Shown: positions 30,023 to 40,667 of the stretch, one piece after another
Numbering within the stretch: the first letter of the stretch is position 1
Layout: each line of letters starts with the position of its first letter
Origin: Roseiarcus sp963742305
Lineage (GTDB): Bacteria > Pseudomonadota > Alphaproteobacteria > Rhizobiales > Beijerinckiaceae
Assembly: GCA_963742305.1 (NCBI GenBank)
Contig: CAVULN010000028.1
Span: 180,446 to 244,445 of the forward strand
DNA: 64,000 nucleotides
Reading direction: 5' to 3'
Position numbers and translations under genes: made by a program
Notes under the pieces: model-generated
What the model saw: only the letters and a program-made list of their open reading frames with translations
Databases searched by the model: none
Told to the model about the DNA's origin: nothing

Positions 30023-32336
30023 TCACCCGCCCGAGGGCTTGACGGGCGCTGTCCGGTCGGTCTGGCCTTGGCGCCGGGGCTTTGCCTTCGCACGCCCCTT
30101 CCCCGCAGGGACGGGGGCGGGACGCTCTTCGCCGCGCTCGCCCAGGAGTTGGGCAAGGCGCCTGTTTTCCTGCTCCAGGCCTTCGATGCGCTGGGCGAGC
30201 TGGCGCAGGGCCTCGACCGCCAGCGCCTCGAAGCCTTGCGCGCTGAGAAGTTTCATGCCCGTGCCCGGATCGTCGTGGACCCAGCCTGGAAACACCTTCT
30301 CGACCTCGTCGGCGATCAGCCCGGCCTGCCGGCCGGGGCGAAGGCGCGCCAGATCCTCGCGCCTCCATTCGAACTCGACCCCGCGCAGCGCCAAGCAGCT
30401 TCTCCAGCGCGCCCTGAAGCGGCTTGATGTTTTTCTTCAGCCTGGCGTCGGAGGGGTTCGAAAAAGCTCCCCAAACCGTGAGCGCGCCGTTGACGGTCGC
30501 GCTGCCCGCCACGTGCAGAAGCGCCGTTGGCGCCGTGGTCCCAATGCCGACGCTGTCGAAGCCGTCGAAGGCGACGACGTTCCCGCCGCTCTCGATGTGC
30601 AAAATGCCGTCGTTGTTGTCGGATATTCGCGAGCCAAGGAGCTGAACGAACGCGGCGCCGGGATTGGCTAGCGTTATGCCTCCTCCGACGTTGAGATTTC
30701 CCCCGATGGCCGCATTGCCGCCGACATTGGCGGTGGAGGTGACAAGGGAGCCGGCGCTGAGCGTCGTGGCCACGTTCGCGTCGCCGTTGACATCGAGCCG
30801 GTGGGCCGGGATTTGGGTGTTGATTCCGACGTTGTCGGCGCCGTCGAAGGCGACCGTGCCGCCGCCGCTGCGGATGCGGAGAATCCCGTCGCTCTGATCG
30901 ATAAGGGCCGAGCCGAGGAGGCGCAGGAAAGCATTGCTGTTGTTGACCGCGATTCCGCCGCCGTGGATGTCGAGCGCCGTGTCGGCCTGCGGAGACTTGG
31001 TGCCGATCGCCACATGCGTCAGCGCGCCGTCCGCGCCAAGCTCGATCATGCCGCTCGCCGCCGTCAGGAGAAGCGACCCGTCGTTCTGGCCGGCGATCGC
31101 CGAGCCGTTGAGGTGCAATGCCGTTGGGTCGCCGTCGTGACCGAAGTCGCCCTTGACGTCGAGCGCCAGTCCCGCTCCCGGCACGGCGACGCCGATGCCG
31201 ACGCGCGCGTCCGTTCCGACCGACAAAGCCGGGGGAGTGACGAGCGTCGCAGGGGTGGTCGCCGTCGCCGGATTCGACGCCGCTACGAGCAGCCGGTTGA
31301 CCGCGGTCCCGGAGGGCTGCTGTCCGATCGACACTTCCAGATTCTGGACTGTCGCGGGATTTGCCGAGTCGGCGTTGCGGCGGACAAACAGCGAGCCCGC
31401 GGGCTCCGTGCCGTCCTTCGCGCGGAAACTTAGCTGGCCTCCCCAGAGGCGCGCGTCGCCCAAAACGCGCATGGCGCCCTCGACCCAGACCAGTTCGTTA
31501 CCGATGAGGCGCGTCGGGTTGTTGGGGTCGGCCTGCACGTCGCTGGCTTGGATGGCGGCGGCCAGGTCGAGATCGTCGTTGGTCTGGCCGCTTTGCTGAT
31601 CGGTCTGCCGGTCGCGCAGCCTGAGCACGCCGTCCGCCGCGAGCACGCTCTCCACGACCGCCCCGGCGTAATGCCGCGTCACCCGGTTGAGGGCGAGCTG
31701 CGCGGGAGTGCGGGGATTGAAGCTCCCGGTCGCCGAGTTGTAGCTCACAATGCCGATCGGGACGAGCCATTCGGCGCTGTCGTCGGGGAAGAGCTGATGG
31801 GGCGCGGATCCGTCGAGGACGACGGCCGCGGCCGCGTCGAAGGCGATCAGCATGTTGCGCGGGTCCGGTACGGCGGCGCCGTTCAGAACGACGCCGTCGT
31901 TCCGTTGCACGACGGCCGGCGCGGTCGTGACGATGGCGTAGGTTTCGGCGATCCGGGTCGCCGGATCGCCCGCGCCGCACGTCTGGAAACCGGGCGCGAT
32001 CATTTGCGTCTCGAGCGTGCTGTACTTGAGCCAGACCTTCTGGTTGCCGGACGGAAGGCCGGCGAACAGGTCGGCGGTTACGGCCGCCGGCGTGATCACG
32101 ACGATGGTCCGGCCGTATCCGTCCCACGCGATGCCCGGCTCGATGTACATTTGGGTGGCGCCGGTGGCGTCCGCGATCTCGACCAGCGCGAGACCGGTCG
32201 CGATGCCCCAGGAGAGGGTGGAGAGCGCGAGGCGTTCGGTCTTGTCGCGCGCGTAGTCGACCTCCGCGTTGAGGTCGTCGGCGCCGATATACTGGCCGTT
32301 CGAGAAGGTCGGGCGCTGCGGCAACGTGTCGGTCAT
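30023..32336 (-). CDS. eCIS fibre-like protein with C-terminal S74-type intramolecular chaperone, frame break
   Basis: About 771 codons. Residues about 10-90 carry the N-terminal domain shared with the next two upstream genes (FSNGQYIGADDLNAEVDYAR, WGIATGLALVE, IEPGIAWDGYGRTIVVI). The centre is built of beta-solenoid-like repeats typical of trimeric phage fibres (VGIGVAVPGAGLALDVKGD, LHLNGSAIAGQNDGSLLLT, LRLLGSALIDQSDGILRI, VQLLGSRISDNNDGILHI). The end is a peptidase S74 / endosialidase chaperone: SDARLKKNIKPL, GVEFEWR, GLIADEVEKVFPG. Such chaperones trimerise fibres and cut themselves off. One frame break near 30395. Confidence 0.83.
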
Positions 32337-32353
32337 CGCGGACCCCTCCGGGA

Positions 32354-34103
32354 CTAGCCCCTGGTTTGAGGCGGCGCCTGCCGCAATGCGTCGAGGGCGG
32401 TTTGCTGCGCCGTCACCGTGGCTCTGAGCGAGTCGAGCTCGGCGCGCATCGCCCTCATCTGAGCAGCGTTGGCCGCGTTCGCGGTTCCCCTCTGACCGAG
32501 GCCGCCGGTCGCCGCGCTCAGGATCGGTCCGAAGGCGCTGAACAGCGGCCTTGCGGCCTCGGCCATCACCTTGGCGGTCGGCGTGGCCCGGAGCGTCTCC
32601 GCGGTGGCGTTCGAGGGCAGCGGATCGAGCATCGCGTGCATGAGATCGCCGAGGGTCAGCGCCTGCGTTCCGCCGGCAAGATTGGCCGCCACCGCCTCCG
32701 AGATCGGGTTGGTCGCGTCATGGGTCGCGGTGGAGAAGGAGATCGGCTCGTCCATGAAGGTGGTCTTCTCGGCCGCTCCCGCCACGGCCTCCCGCGGAGC
32801 GAAGTCGCCGCGGCCCCGGATGTTGAACGCGCTGCAGCAGACTTCGAGCATGAACTCCCGGATCAACGGGACGAACGGCAGCCATCCGAACCAGTAGCCG
32901 AGCGTCTTGGTGGTGACGACATGCTTGCGAAGCGGCGTCCAGTCGCAGATCGACAGGATCGTGCAGTCGCTCGAGCGAACCGTCACCGCCGCGAGCGGCA
33001 CGCGCGGATCGCCGGGCGGCGGGCAAGGCGGCAGAGCGACGGAGCAGAAACAGTCGAGCACGATCTCGAAGAGGAGGAGAACCTCCGCCTCGAGCGCGAC
33101 CGCGAGCGCCGTCCAGAAGGATTCGCTGTTTGGCGCCGGGCAGGCGATCGCCTGAACCTTGGCCAGCGCCTGGCAGTCCGTCCCGCCGTTGCTGACGAGG
33201 TAGTTGATGATCGCCTGACGCAGGGCGCAGCAGAAATTGTACCACTGCTGCTGATCCGTCTGGTTGGTGGGAACGGTGATCCCGTTCGGGAAGATCGACT
33301 GGATGCAGCACTTCAGCCGATCGAGCAGCTCCCCGCCGATGAGCGAGGTCGTTCGCCTCGGTCGGCGCGGGGAAAACCTCATAGCGATAGGCCTCGCAGG
33401 TGACCGTCGGTTCGCAGGAGGGCGGCGCCCCGCGGCGGGGAAGGTTGGTGGAGATCGGCTGAGCCGGAGCGATCGTCTCCCCGCAACAGCCCGCGGCGGA
33501 GGTCACGCCGCCGCAGCCGCATGGCTTCCTGCCCGTTCCGCACGAACATGAACCAGCGCCGCTCGCCCCGCAGCCGCATTGCGAGCTTCCGGTGAGGGGA
33601 GTCACGCCGCGCGAGGGCGTCTCCATGTAGCGGATCGCGATGATCCAGGTCTGCGTCGCATCGGCGCAGGCGGTGTTGTCCTTGTAGGGCGCGCAATTGA
33701 CCGCCGTCGTTGGCGTGCAGGCGTTGATCAGCTTGCAGATGTCGACGGTGTCCGGCGAGCAGACGATGATGTCGGAGCCGCATGGGTCGATCGCGTAGCC
33801 GGGCGAGACATTGATCGTGTTCGCGCAGGGGCTGCAGGTGACCTCCAGCCCGCAGACGACGCCATGGCCGACGAGGTAGCGGTTGTGGAGCCGGTTCTTG
33901 GCGAGGATGTAGTTCTCGAGCCTGTTCAGGTCCTGCTCGGAGAGCAGCTGGCCGGCGAAGAAGCGTGGCCGGCACAGGCACTCGAGCCCGCCGCAGTCCG
34001 GACACGGCTGGCAGCTCGGCCCGGATGGGAGCAGCGCCGTCTTTTGCGCCGCGGCCCGAGCCGGACTGCTCCACGCCAGGCCCTGGCGATAGGAATAGGT
34101 CAT
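32354..34103 (-). CDS. Cysteine-rich eCIS appendage protein sharing the fibre N-terminal domain, frame break
   Basis: About 583 codons. N-terminus MTYSYRQGLAWSS, a cysteine cluster CQPCPDCGGLECLC, then the shared domain (RFFAGQLLSEQDLNRLENYI, RLHNRYLVGHGVVCGLEV, INVSPGYAIDPCGSDIIV). A second cysteine-rich linker (CGCGASGAGSCSCG) follows, then a helical region after a frame break near 33365 (LIGGELLDRLKCCIQSIF), ending in a coiled-coil-like RAELDSLRATVTAQQTALDA. No named family recognised. Position between two fibre genes suggests a baseplate-attached appendage. Confidence 0.65.
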
Positions 34104-34115
34104 CGCGGCCTCCTG

Positions 34116-36516
34116 CTAACCTGGCAGTTGCATGGTGAACCAGCTTTCGAAGAGACCGCCGGCGACGCCGTCTCCGGTCTGATACGTCGTGCTTGAACCC
34201 ACCCAGGGCGGAAGGTGATTTCCGTCCAGCGCGAGTTTCTTGGCGTCGCGGATCAGGTCGCCGTGGACCTCGACGCGCAGCGGCAGCTTGCCCTTGCCGG
34301 CGTCGATCGCCGGACGGATAAAGCCTTCGCTGATTGACAGTTCGACGGCGTTGCACGTCGCGCCCGTCGGCGCCGAGATCGCGCTTGTGACGTCGTGCGG
34401 GTCCGCGAGGTCGATGGGCGTGATTTTCAACGGAACCTCGCCCCACGCCAGGAGGCCGGGCGTGCTCGGCTGGCCCGGCAGAAAGGAGGCGAGGACGCGG
34501 ATCGACTGCGACATCGCGAGCCCCGCCGGAGGCGTCAGGAAAGCCAGCTGGACGGGGCCGCTGAAGCCGATGATCAGAGGCTGCCCGAGTTGGTCGACGG
34601 TTGCCGGTGATGACGCCGTTGTTGGTCTTCCAGCTCACCGCGCAAATTCCGGTCAGGGTCTTGCTGAGACCCGAGGGGCCTTGTGGACCCTGCGGACCCG
34701 TCGCACCGGGCGGTCCTGGCGGGCCCGCTGGCCCCGCCGGTCCGGCTGGTCCGGTCCCTCCGCCTCCGCCGGTCCCGTTGTCCATAAGACACAGCAGCGC
34801 TTCAGTGATGGCCTGGGTCGAGGCCAGCACCGTGCGCGCGCCGTTGTCGATTCGCGCGATGCCGGCGTCGGCGTCGGCGGATGACGAACTCGGCGGATCG
34901 AGCAGGTCCTCAAGCTTGTCGCCGACCTTCCAGTTCTCGACTCGCGCCAGCACGACGCAGTCGGGGATGTCGCAGGACGGGCAGTCGTGGCCAAGCAGAA
35001 GATCGCGGCAGTTCGAGCTCGTGATGTCGATCACCGCGACCGCGCCGGTAGGCGGCGGACCGGCGACGCCGGAATAGGGGACGTAGAGCCGCAGGCCCGA
35101 CGCGGTCATGGCGAACCGCCCGATCGTCGCCGACAGCGGGAAGTCGGCGCTTGCCGGATTCGGGACTCCATTGGCGAGCGCGACGAGATTGACGGTCTGG
35201 AGGTCCTGCGCGCTCGCGACGACCGCGAATCCGCCGCCCGGCGCGATCATCAGCGAAAGCGGCGGGTCGTTCAGCCCGACGCTCGCCGTCACCGCGCCTG
35301 CGGTCGTGACCAGGCTCAGCGCCTTCTCGGTCTGGTCGAGGACGACCAGCGTATCAGCGCCGGCGCCCGTCGAGGCGACCGCGACGGCGAAGCTCGCGAA
35401 TGGGCTCGCGCCGCTGACGCTCACGGTCGATGGATTGGGCGTCCCGGAAGTCAGGTCGGCTTCGACCAGGCTTGCGCTTCCGGTCGCGAACCAGGCGCTC
35501 TTGCCGTCGGAAGAGAAGGCGCCGGCGCTTCGCGCGCCGCTCGCCGTGGGGTTCAGGGTCGCGGTCGCCGGCATGCCGGCGGGCAGGAGCCAGAGATCGC
35601 CGCTGGCGGGCGCGGCGACGAGCAGGCGCCCGTCGCTCGCCATGGTCAGCGCGATCGCCGTTTCATGCGCAGCGCCCAGCGTCAGGGTCGCCGCAGGCGG
35701 AAGCGAAAGGCCCGCGCCTGGGCTGAAGACCCAGATCTCGGCGGGATCCGTGGCGCCGGTCCCCTGCACCGCGACATAGAGGAGGGCGCCGTCCGGCGAG
35801 GCCGCCAGGTCGAGCGCCGCGCGTCCGAGCGGCAGGCTCGCCTCGAGCAGGAGATGCTGCGTTTCGTATTGATAGAGCGTCGTGGCCGTGGTCCCGGCGA
35901 GGACAAACAGCCGGCCGTTCGTTTCGTCGAGCGCGACGGCGATCGGCTGGGCGATGTTGAGGCTGCAGGTCCCCCAACTCAGCTTTGGCGTGTGGACCGT
36001 TGCGGGAAGCGGCGGCGGGTCGACGATCACGTCGAGCGAGAACGACTCGAGGATGCGGTTCGGCGCGCATTGGGTGTCGTCGCAGCCGCACTCGTCGTAG
36101 AGGACCGGAATCTCCTCGGTCGGACATTCGCGCCACGAGAGACAGAATTCGAGAACGTGGGCCTTCGCGTCCTGCGCCTGAATGAGCGCGTTGACCGCGG
36201 GGATGCTGGTTATGTCGAAGGTCTCCTCGTGCGCGACCAGGATGTCGTGCCCGCAGCAGTCGACAGCCGATCCGGGGCGTAGGATCACCAGCCGGTCCTG
36301 GCAGTTCGCGTTCGGGTATTGGCGGATCTCGAGTCCGCACACGACGCCAGTCCCGTGCAGGCGCTGGTGATGCAGCCGGATCTTCTCGCGGAAGAACCAC
36401 TGCTCGTCGGTGAAGTCCCTCTCCACCAGGAGCTTGCCGGTGAAATAATGGTTGCGGACAAGCGCGCGCGCCTTGCAGTCTTCGCAACCTCCGGAGAGAT
36501 CGGCGTGACGGTTCAT
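34116..36516 (-). CDS. eCIS fibre-like protein with collagen-like stretch and shared N-terminal domain, frame break
   Basis: About 800 codons from ATG 36516. Begins with CEDCKARALVRNHYFTG and the shared domain (LLVERDFTDEQWFFREKIRL, HGTGVVCGLEI, LRPGSAVDCCGHDILV). The middle (about residues 150-520) is a beta-propeller-like region of repeated strands (AVALDETNGRLFVLAG, DLAASPDGALLYVAVQG). A short collagen-like Gly-X-Y run of about 28 residues lies near 34670-34770 (GPAGPAGPAGPPGPPGATG). After a frame break near 34600 the C-terminal domain is MSQSIRVLASFLPGQ... to 34116. Propeller plus collagen stalk plus tip domain fits a receptor-binding fibre. Confidence 0.72.
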
Positions 36517-36538
36517 CGATCCTTCCTCCTCTCCCGGG

Positions 36539-38674
36539 TCATGCGATCCGCAGCCCGGGACTGACGCGGGCCTGTCCGAGACGCGGACCGGCGTCGACGT
36601 TCGGCGCGGCGCTGAGCACGGTCGCCCGGCCGAGCCGGGCGGCGTCGAGCAAGACGCCCTCCGGCCAGCAGCCGACGACGCTGTCGAAGCCGATGCAGGC
36701 CTGGATCCCGATACGCATGCGCGGCGGCACGAACCTGAGCTTCGCCTGCGACCAGGCGGGCTTCTGCTGATCGACGAGCCGCTCGGCCGAGGCCCTCGCA
36801 GAAGCGCTTCGCGCGAGGCCCCCCGGCACGAAGACAGTGAACGCATAGGCGTCGGCGTTGAACGGATCGGTCGTCGCGGCGCGCGACGTGTCGAGCCGCG
36901 TGACGCCGAGCTCGGCGGCGGCGCCCAACTGACTGCGCCCCATGATGGTCTCGCCCCACAGGACCGCCGCGTCGCCGAGCCGCCCGGCGCCGAGGAACAG
37001 CCACCGGCGGATCTTCCAGTGTTCGAGGATGAGCGGCGGCGGCCGCCAGGCGGCGGGCGGCGGCGCGCAATTCGGCGCGCAACGCGCTGGGCGCCGCGGC
37101 GGGTCGAGCGTGTCGAGCCCGAGCCAGAGGATGAGCGCGCCGCGCAGGCCGGGCAGGGTGCCGCGGCAAGGATAGAGCTTCGCCGCCTGCATCAGGTAGC
37201 GCCGTCGCTTGGCGACCGGCCAGGCGCGATCGAAGACGACGCCGACCCACCCCGCAAGCCAGCTCAGCATGTCCGGCGTCCCGGCCTTTCTGGATTCGGC
37301 CGGGGCGGAGCGGGGATCGAACAGGTCCGCCTGCCGGTCGATCAGCCCCTCCACCGAGCGGAACCCGCAATCGAAGACGCCGAGGAGGCGGTCGGTGAAG
37401 TCGGCCGAGACCGGATCGGGCGCGAAGCGGGCGGGCAGGTAGCGGCGCAGGCTGATGCGGGGATATTCGATCAGGAGTTCGTCGAGGCGCGGCGTCGCCA
37501 GCATGTTTCCAGCGAGGGTCACGCGCAGCCAAAGGTAGCGGCCTGGCGGGCTCAGGATCAGCGCCTCCGCCGGCTTGGCGCCGACCGGGACTGTGGTCCA
37601 GGCGGTTGGCGGAAGCGCGGCGATCATGTCGGTCGGCTGGTCGACTTCGGAGGTGAAGGTCTGGATCGTGAGCGACGTCCCGCGCGGCGCCCGCGCCTTC
37701 GGGACGATGCGGTGCCACTGGCAGCGCCCGATGCGGCTGTCGAGCGAAGTCGAGAGCCAGACGCCCGATGCGGCGAAAGCCGGGGACGTCGCGGGCGCCG
37801 CCGCGCTGGGCTTGCCCGAGCCGTCGAACCAGCCCGCCGCGGCGCATCGGCTGGAGAGATTGATCCGTCCCGCCGAGTCGCTTGCGAAGTCCGGCAGGCG
37901 CGCGAAGCAAGCGCGGACCTCATCGACGCCGGTCGCCTGGGCGATCGCCTCGCCTTGCGGAGTCCAGATGCTGACGAACGGCTCGCCAGGCACGGCGGTG
38001 TACAGGCGGCCGAAGCGGTCGATGGCGAGGGCAGAGACGGCGCCGAAGCCGAGCCAGGCCGCCCGCCACGCGCCGCCGCGGTCGAAGACGTGCAGCGCGC
38101 CGTTGGCGATGTCGGCGACGAACGTGCGCCCGTCCGGGGCGACCGCGATCGCCGACGGTTTCCACGGGGCGGGGACGGCGCCCGGCGGCGGCGCCAATAT
38201 GGCGCGCAAGGCGAAGCCGTGACTCGAAAACACGAGCACCCGCCCCCCGGCCGGTCCCGCGCCGCCGTCCAGAATCAGGATGTCGTTTCCGCGCACGGCC
38301 AGCCCGACCGGCGCGACTAGCTGCCGCGCGCCATGTCCCAGTCCGGCGGTGCACGGAGCATCGACGAACGCGCAGGCGCAGTCGTCGAAGCGGCGGAGCT
38401 TTCCGCGGCCAAGATCGAGAAGCCAGACGCAGCCGTCCGATCCGAGCGCGACATTGGGCGGCGGAACGAGACCGCCAAAGCGGCCGGACGGATCGGCGAG
38501 CGCCGAAGGGCCGCCGGGCAGGCTCTTGAGGACGAGCGCGCAATCGAGCGGCGACACGACGAGATCGGTCCAGCCGCTCGCCATCGGCCACCCGTCGCGC
38601 CCGTCTAGGATCATCCAGGTCGGGTCGTCCGGCGGACCGGGCGGCGGGTTTCGGAACGGCGCCGTGCTGGTCAT
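36539..38674 (-). CDS. eCIS baseplate wedge protein (tail protein I / Afp12-like) with N-terminal NHL-type propeller
   Basis: 711 aa from ATG 38674 (MTSTAPFRNPPPGPP). The N-terminal half has repeated NHL-like blades (PPNVALGSDGCVWLLDLG, APVGLAVRGNDILILDGGAG, PSAIAVAPDGRTFVADIANG, VSALAIDRFGRLYTAVPG). The C-terminal half contains the phage tail-protein domain: LRRYLPARFAPDPVSADFTD, LLGVFDCGFRSVEGLID, MLSWLAGWVGVVFDRAWP and AAKLYPCRGTLPGLRGAL. That domain forms baseplate wedges in contractile tails. ATGA overlap with the preceding baseplate-J gene. A large overlapping 851-aa frame extends upstream but begins inside the neighbour. Confidence 0.83.
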   Translation of the reverse strand: MTSTAPFRNPPPGPPDDPTWMILDGRDGWPMASGWTDLVVSPLDCALVLKSLPGGPSALADPSGRFGGLVPPPNVALGSDGCVWLLDLGRGKLRRFDDCACAFVDAPCTAGLGHGARQLVAPVGLAVRGNDILILDGGAGPAGGRVLVFSSHGFALRAILAPPPGAVPAPWKPSAIAVAPDGRTFVADIANGALHVFDRGGAWRAAWLGFGAVSALAIDRFGRLYTAVPGEPFVSIWTPQGEAIAQATGVDEVRACFARLPDFASDSAGRINLSSRCAAAGWFDGSGKPSAAAPATSPAFAASGVWLSTSLDSRIGRCQWHRIVPKARAPRGTSLTIQTFTSEVDQPTDMIAALPPTAWTTVPVGAKPAEALILSPPGRYLWLRVTLAGNMLATPRLDELLIEYPRISLRRYLPARFAPDPVSADFTDRLLGVFDCGFRSVEGLIDRQADLFDPRSAPAESRKAGTPDMLSWLAGWVGVVFDRAWPVAKRRRYLMQAAKLYPCRGTLPGLRGALILWLGLDTLDPPRRPARCAPNCAPPPAAWRPPPLILEHWKIRRWLFLGAGRLGDAAVLWGETIMGRSQLGAAAELGVTRLDTSRAATTDPFNADAYAFTVFVPGGLARSASARASAERLVDQQKPAWSQAKLRFVPPRMRIGIQACIGFDSVVGCWPEGVLLDAARLGRATVLSAAPNVDAGPRLGQARVSPGLRIA

Positions 38675-40662
38675 GCGACTGACCCCATCGCGGCGGGATC
38701 GGTGGTGACCGAAGCCTGGACGGATTGCACGCTGATGAGCGCGCCTGAAGGAATCGCCGCGTCCGTGCAGGCGGCGGTCTGCACGCCGTTCACGGTTATG
38801 ACGAGGTCGGCGACGCGAATGACGTTGGCGACTTGCGCGGCGACCCGAAGAACGTCGACGAAATAGATGGTCCCGCCGAACGGCCAGCCCGTTCCAGGAG
38901 TCGAGGGATCGAGCGATCCTCCGGCGAGGGGATCGAGGAACGTCGTCAGCGCCGACTCCACCGCCTGCTCGACGGTCGCCGTGTCGGCGCTTGGCTGAGC
39001 CAGCGCCTGGAGTGTGATCGAGACCGGAACGTAGGTCGGCGCGATCACGTAAAGCTCGGTGGCGATCAGGCGGCGCTGGTCCAAATAGGCGCATACGGTT
39101 CGAAGCAGCCCGGGACTCGGCATGGGGGCCGGCGAAACGACGTTGGGAACGACGATGACGCTGACGACGCCGGGAACCTGCATTCCGGGAAAATCAGGAT
39201 GCGAGAGCGGCAGCGCCTTGGCGCGGGCGATCTGCCCAGCCTGCTTGGCCAGCGTCTCGTAATCCTCGCACGTCACCGCGCGGTTCTGGCTCTTCAGCGC
39301 CGCCGGCGCACGGTTCATCGCGCTCTGCAGGGTCTCTTCGTCGCTGCCGCCATAGGCCGCGAACGGCATGCTGAGCGCGCCCGTGTCGATACCGGGGATG
39401 CCGGTCATCAGGGTGATCGGCGCGCCTGCGGGAACATTGCTCGCCGCGCCGCCTCCGAACTGGTAGCTGACGGCGACAATGCTTCCCGACGGATTGATCA
39501 GGTTGGCGACGGGGATGTGTCCCTGGACGCCGTCGCCGAGCGTGATCATCCCCGTGGTCGAATCGAGCAGATAGGCCGTGTCGTTCGGGCCGCTGCCGGA
39601 AAAGTCGTCGACCTCGGTCCAGGGTTGCGGGCCGCTGCCCTCGTCGATTGTGAGTTCGAGCGTGCCGTCGAGCACGGGCGTGCTCGAGAGGGTGAAGGTC
39701 TGTTTCGGCGCGCCGTTGCTACCGCCGACGACTTCGTTCTGCACGGTCTGCGCGGCGAGCGCGGCGACCGCGTTCGCCCTGACGAGGGAGAGCGTCGGCG
39801 CCTGTTCGTAGAAAGTCGCCGCCAGGCGCGCGCGAAGCCACGCTCGCTTGGCGTCGACCTTGCCCGGCATGGTTGACAGCACGATCATTCCGGCCGCCGG
39901 CAGCATCACCTGCACGAACCCGGGGAGCGTGAAGGCGAGCGTCGTGTCCGACAGGACCTTGAGCGGGAGCCAGGCGGTCCCGGCCCAGTATTCCCAGACG
40001 ATCTGCGCCGGCGCGTAGAGGGGCGAAGCGCCGCCGCCGCAGGGCGAGGGGGCCGGGACGCCGCGGTTCGTGGCCGGCCAGAACCCCAGGGAGACGGCAA
40101 GGCCGCCGGGAAACGGCAGCTTCGGGTTGAAGCCGATGAGCAGCGCCGAGCCTGCCGGGGCGAGCGGCCCGAACGGCTGAAAGCCCCCGGCGCCGGGGTC
40201 GTTGTCGGCCGTTACGTCCGTATAGTAGGCGCCGTCAAAGGCGAGAACGGCGTCCATCGGCGCCTGCAAGGCGATGATCGCGGTCTCGGTCTCGAAGACG
40301 ATCGGCGAGCCGCCGTTGGCCGGCGGGGCGCTCACCTGCGTCCCCGCCGAAACGGGGACGCTCGACTGCGCAAAGCCGCTCTGAACCGGAAACACCAGCA
40401 CGGTATGAGCCGGCTGCGCCGGATTGAGCTCGATGCCGATCAGCTGCAGGAACTTGATGTAGTTGAGTTGCGGAACCTGCCCGAGCCGGAAGATCAGGAG
40501 CTCGGTCATCCAGGCGAACAGCTCGATCAGCGCGAAGCCGGCGTCGCCCGCGTTGAAATCGGTCCACTCCTGGGTGTAGCGCGGGATGCGCGTCTGCGCC
40601 TCGGCGACGAGGTCGTCGAACGTCCGATTGTCGATGACCGGCGATTGGGCGGAGAGCGGCAT
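38671..40662 (-). CDS. eCIS baseplate J-like protein (Afp11-like)
   Basis: 663 aa, intact. The N-terminal region has RIPRYTQEWTDFNAGDAG and LIELFAWMTELLIFRLGQVP, typical of putative baseplate assembly proteins. Further conserved segments: VPVSAGTQVSAPPANGG and ALKSQNRAVTCEDYETLAKQ. This protein, with gp25, forms the inner baseplate wedge that triggers sheath contraction. Six bp separate it from gp25. Confidence 0.9.
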   Translation of the reverse strand: MPLSAQSPVIDNRTFDDLVAEAQTRIPRYTQEWTDFNAGDAGFALIELFAWMTELLIFRLGQVPQLNYIKFLQLIGIELNPAQPAHTVLVFPVQSGFAQSSVPVSAGTQVSAPPANGGSPIVFETETAIIALQAPMDAVLAFDGAYYTDVTADNDPGAGGFQPFGPLAPAGSALLIGFNPKLPFPGGLAVSLGFWPATNRGVPAPSPCGGGASPLYAPAQIVWEYWAGTAWLPLKVLSDTTLAFTLPGFVQVMLPAAGMIVLSTMPGKVDAKRAWLRARLAATFYEQAPTLSLVRANAVAALAAQTVQNEVVGGSNGAPKQTFTLSSTPVLDGTLELTIDEGSGPQPWTEVDDFSGSGPNDTAYLLDSTTGMITLGDGVQGHIPVANLINPSGSIVAVSYQFGGGAASNVPAGAPITLMTGIPGIDTGALSMPFAAYGGSDEETLQSAMNRAPAALKSQNRAVTCEDYETLAKQAGQIARAKALPLSHPDFPGMQVPGVVSVIVVPNVVSPAPMPSPGLLRTVCAYLDQRRLIATELYVIAPTYVPVSITLQALAQPSADTATVEQAVESALTTFLDPLAGGSLDPSTPGTGWPFGGTIYFVDVLRVAAQVANVIRVADLVITVNGVQTAACTDAAIPSGALISVQSVQASVTTDPAAMGSVA

Positions 40663-40667
40663 CGACT

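Noticed and set aside
29502..32336. A 944-aa continuous frame joining the fibre gene to the tape-measure region
   Set aside because: After about residue 645 it becomes Arg/Pro/Ala-rich shadow sequence; the S74 domain and the tape-measure N-terminus are in other frames.
34660..34780. Collagen-like run as a spurious artefact of GC-rich Gly/Pro codons
   Set aside because: Other frames here are not protein-like and the run is in frame with a long, conserved-looking protein, so I kept it as real.
33379..36846. A 1155-aa frame spanning two fibre genes
   Set aside because: Only the part from 36516 to about 34600 has protein-like sequence; the ends are shadows of neighbours.
36539..39094. An 851-aa version of the wedge protein
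   Set aside because: The extra N-terminus lies inside the baseplate-J gene in another frame; ATG 38674 with ATGA overlap is a better start.
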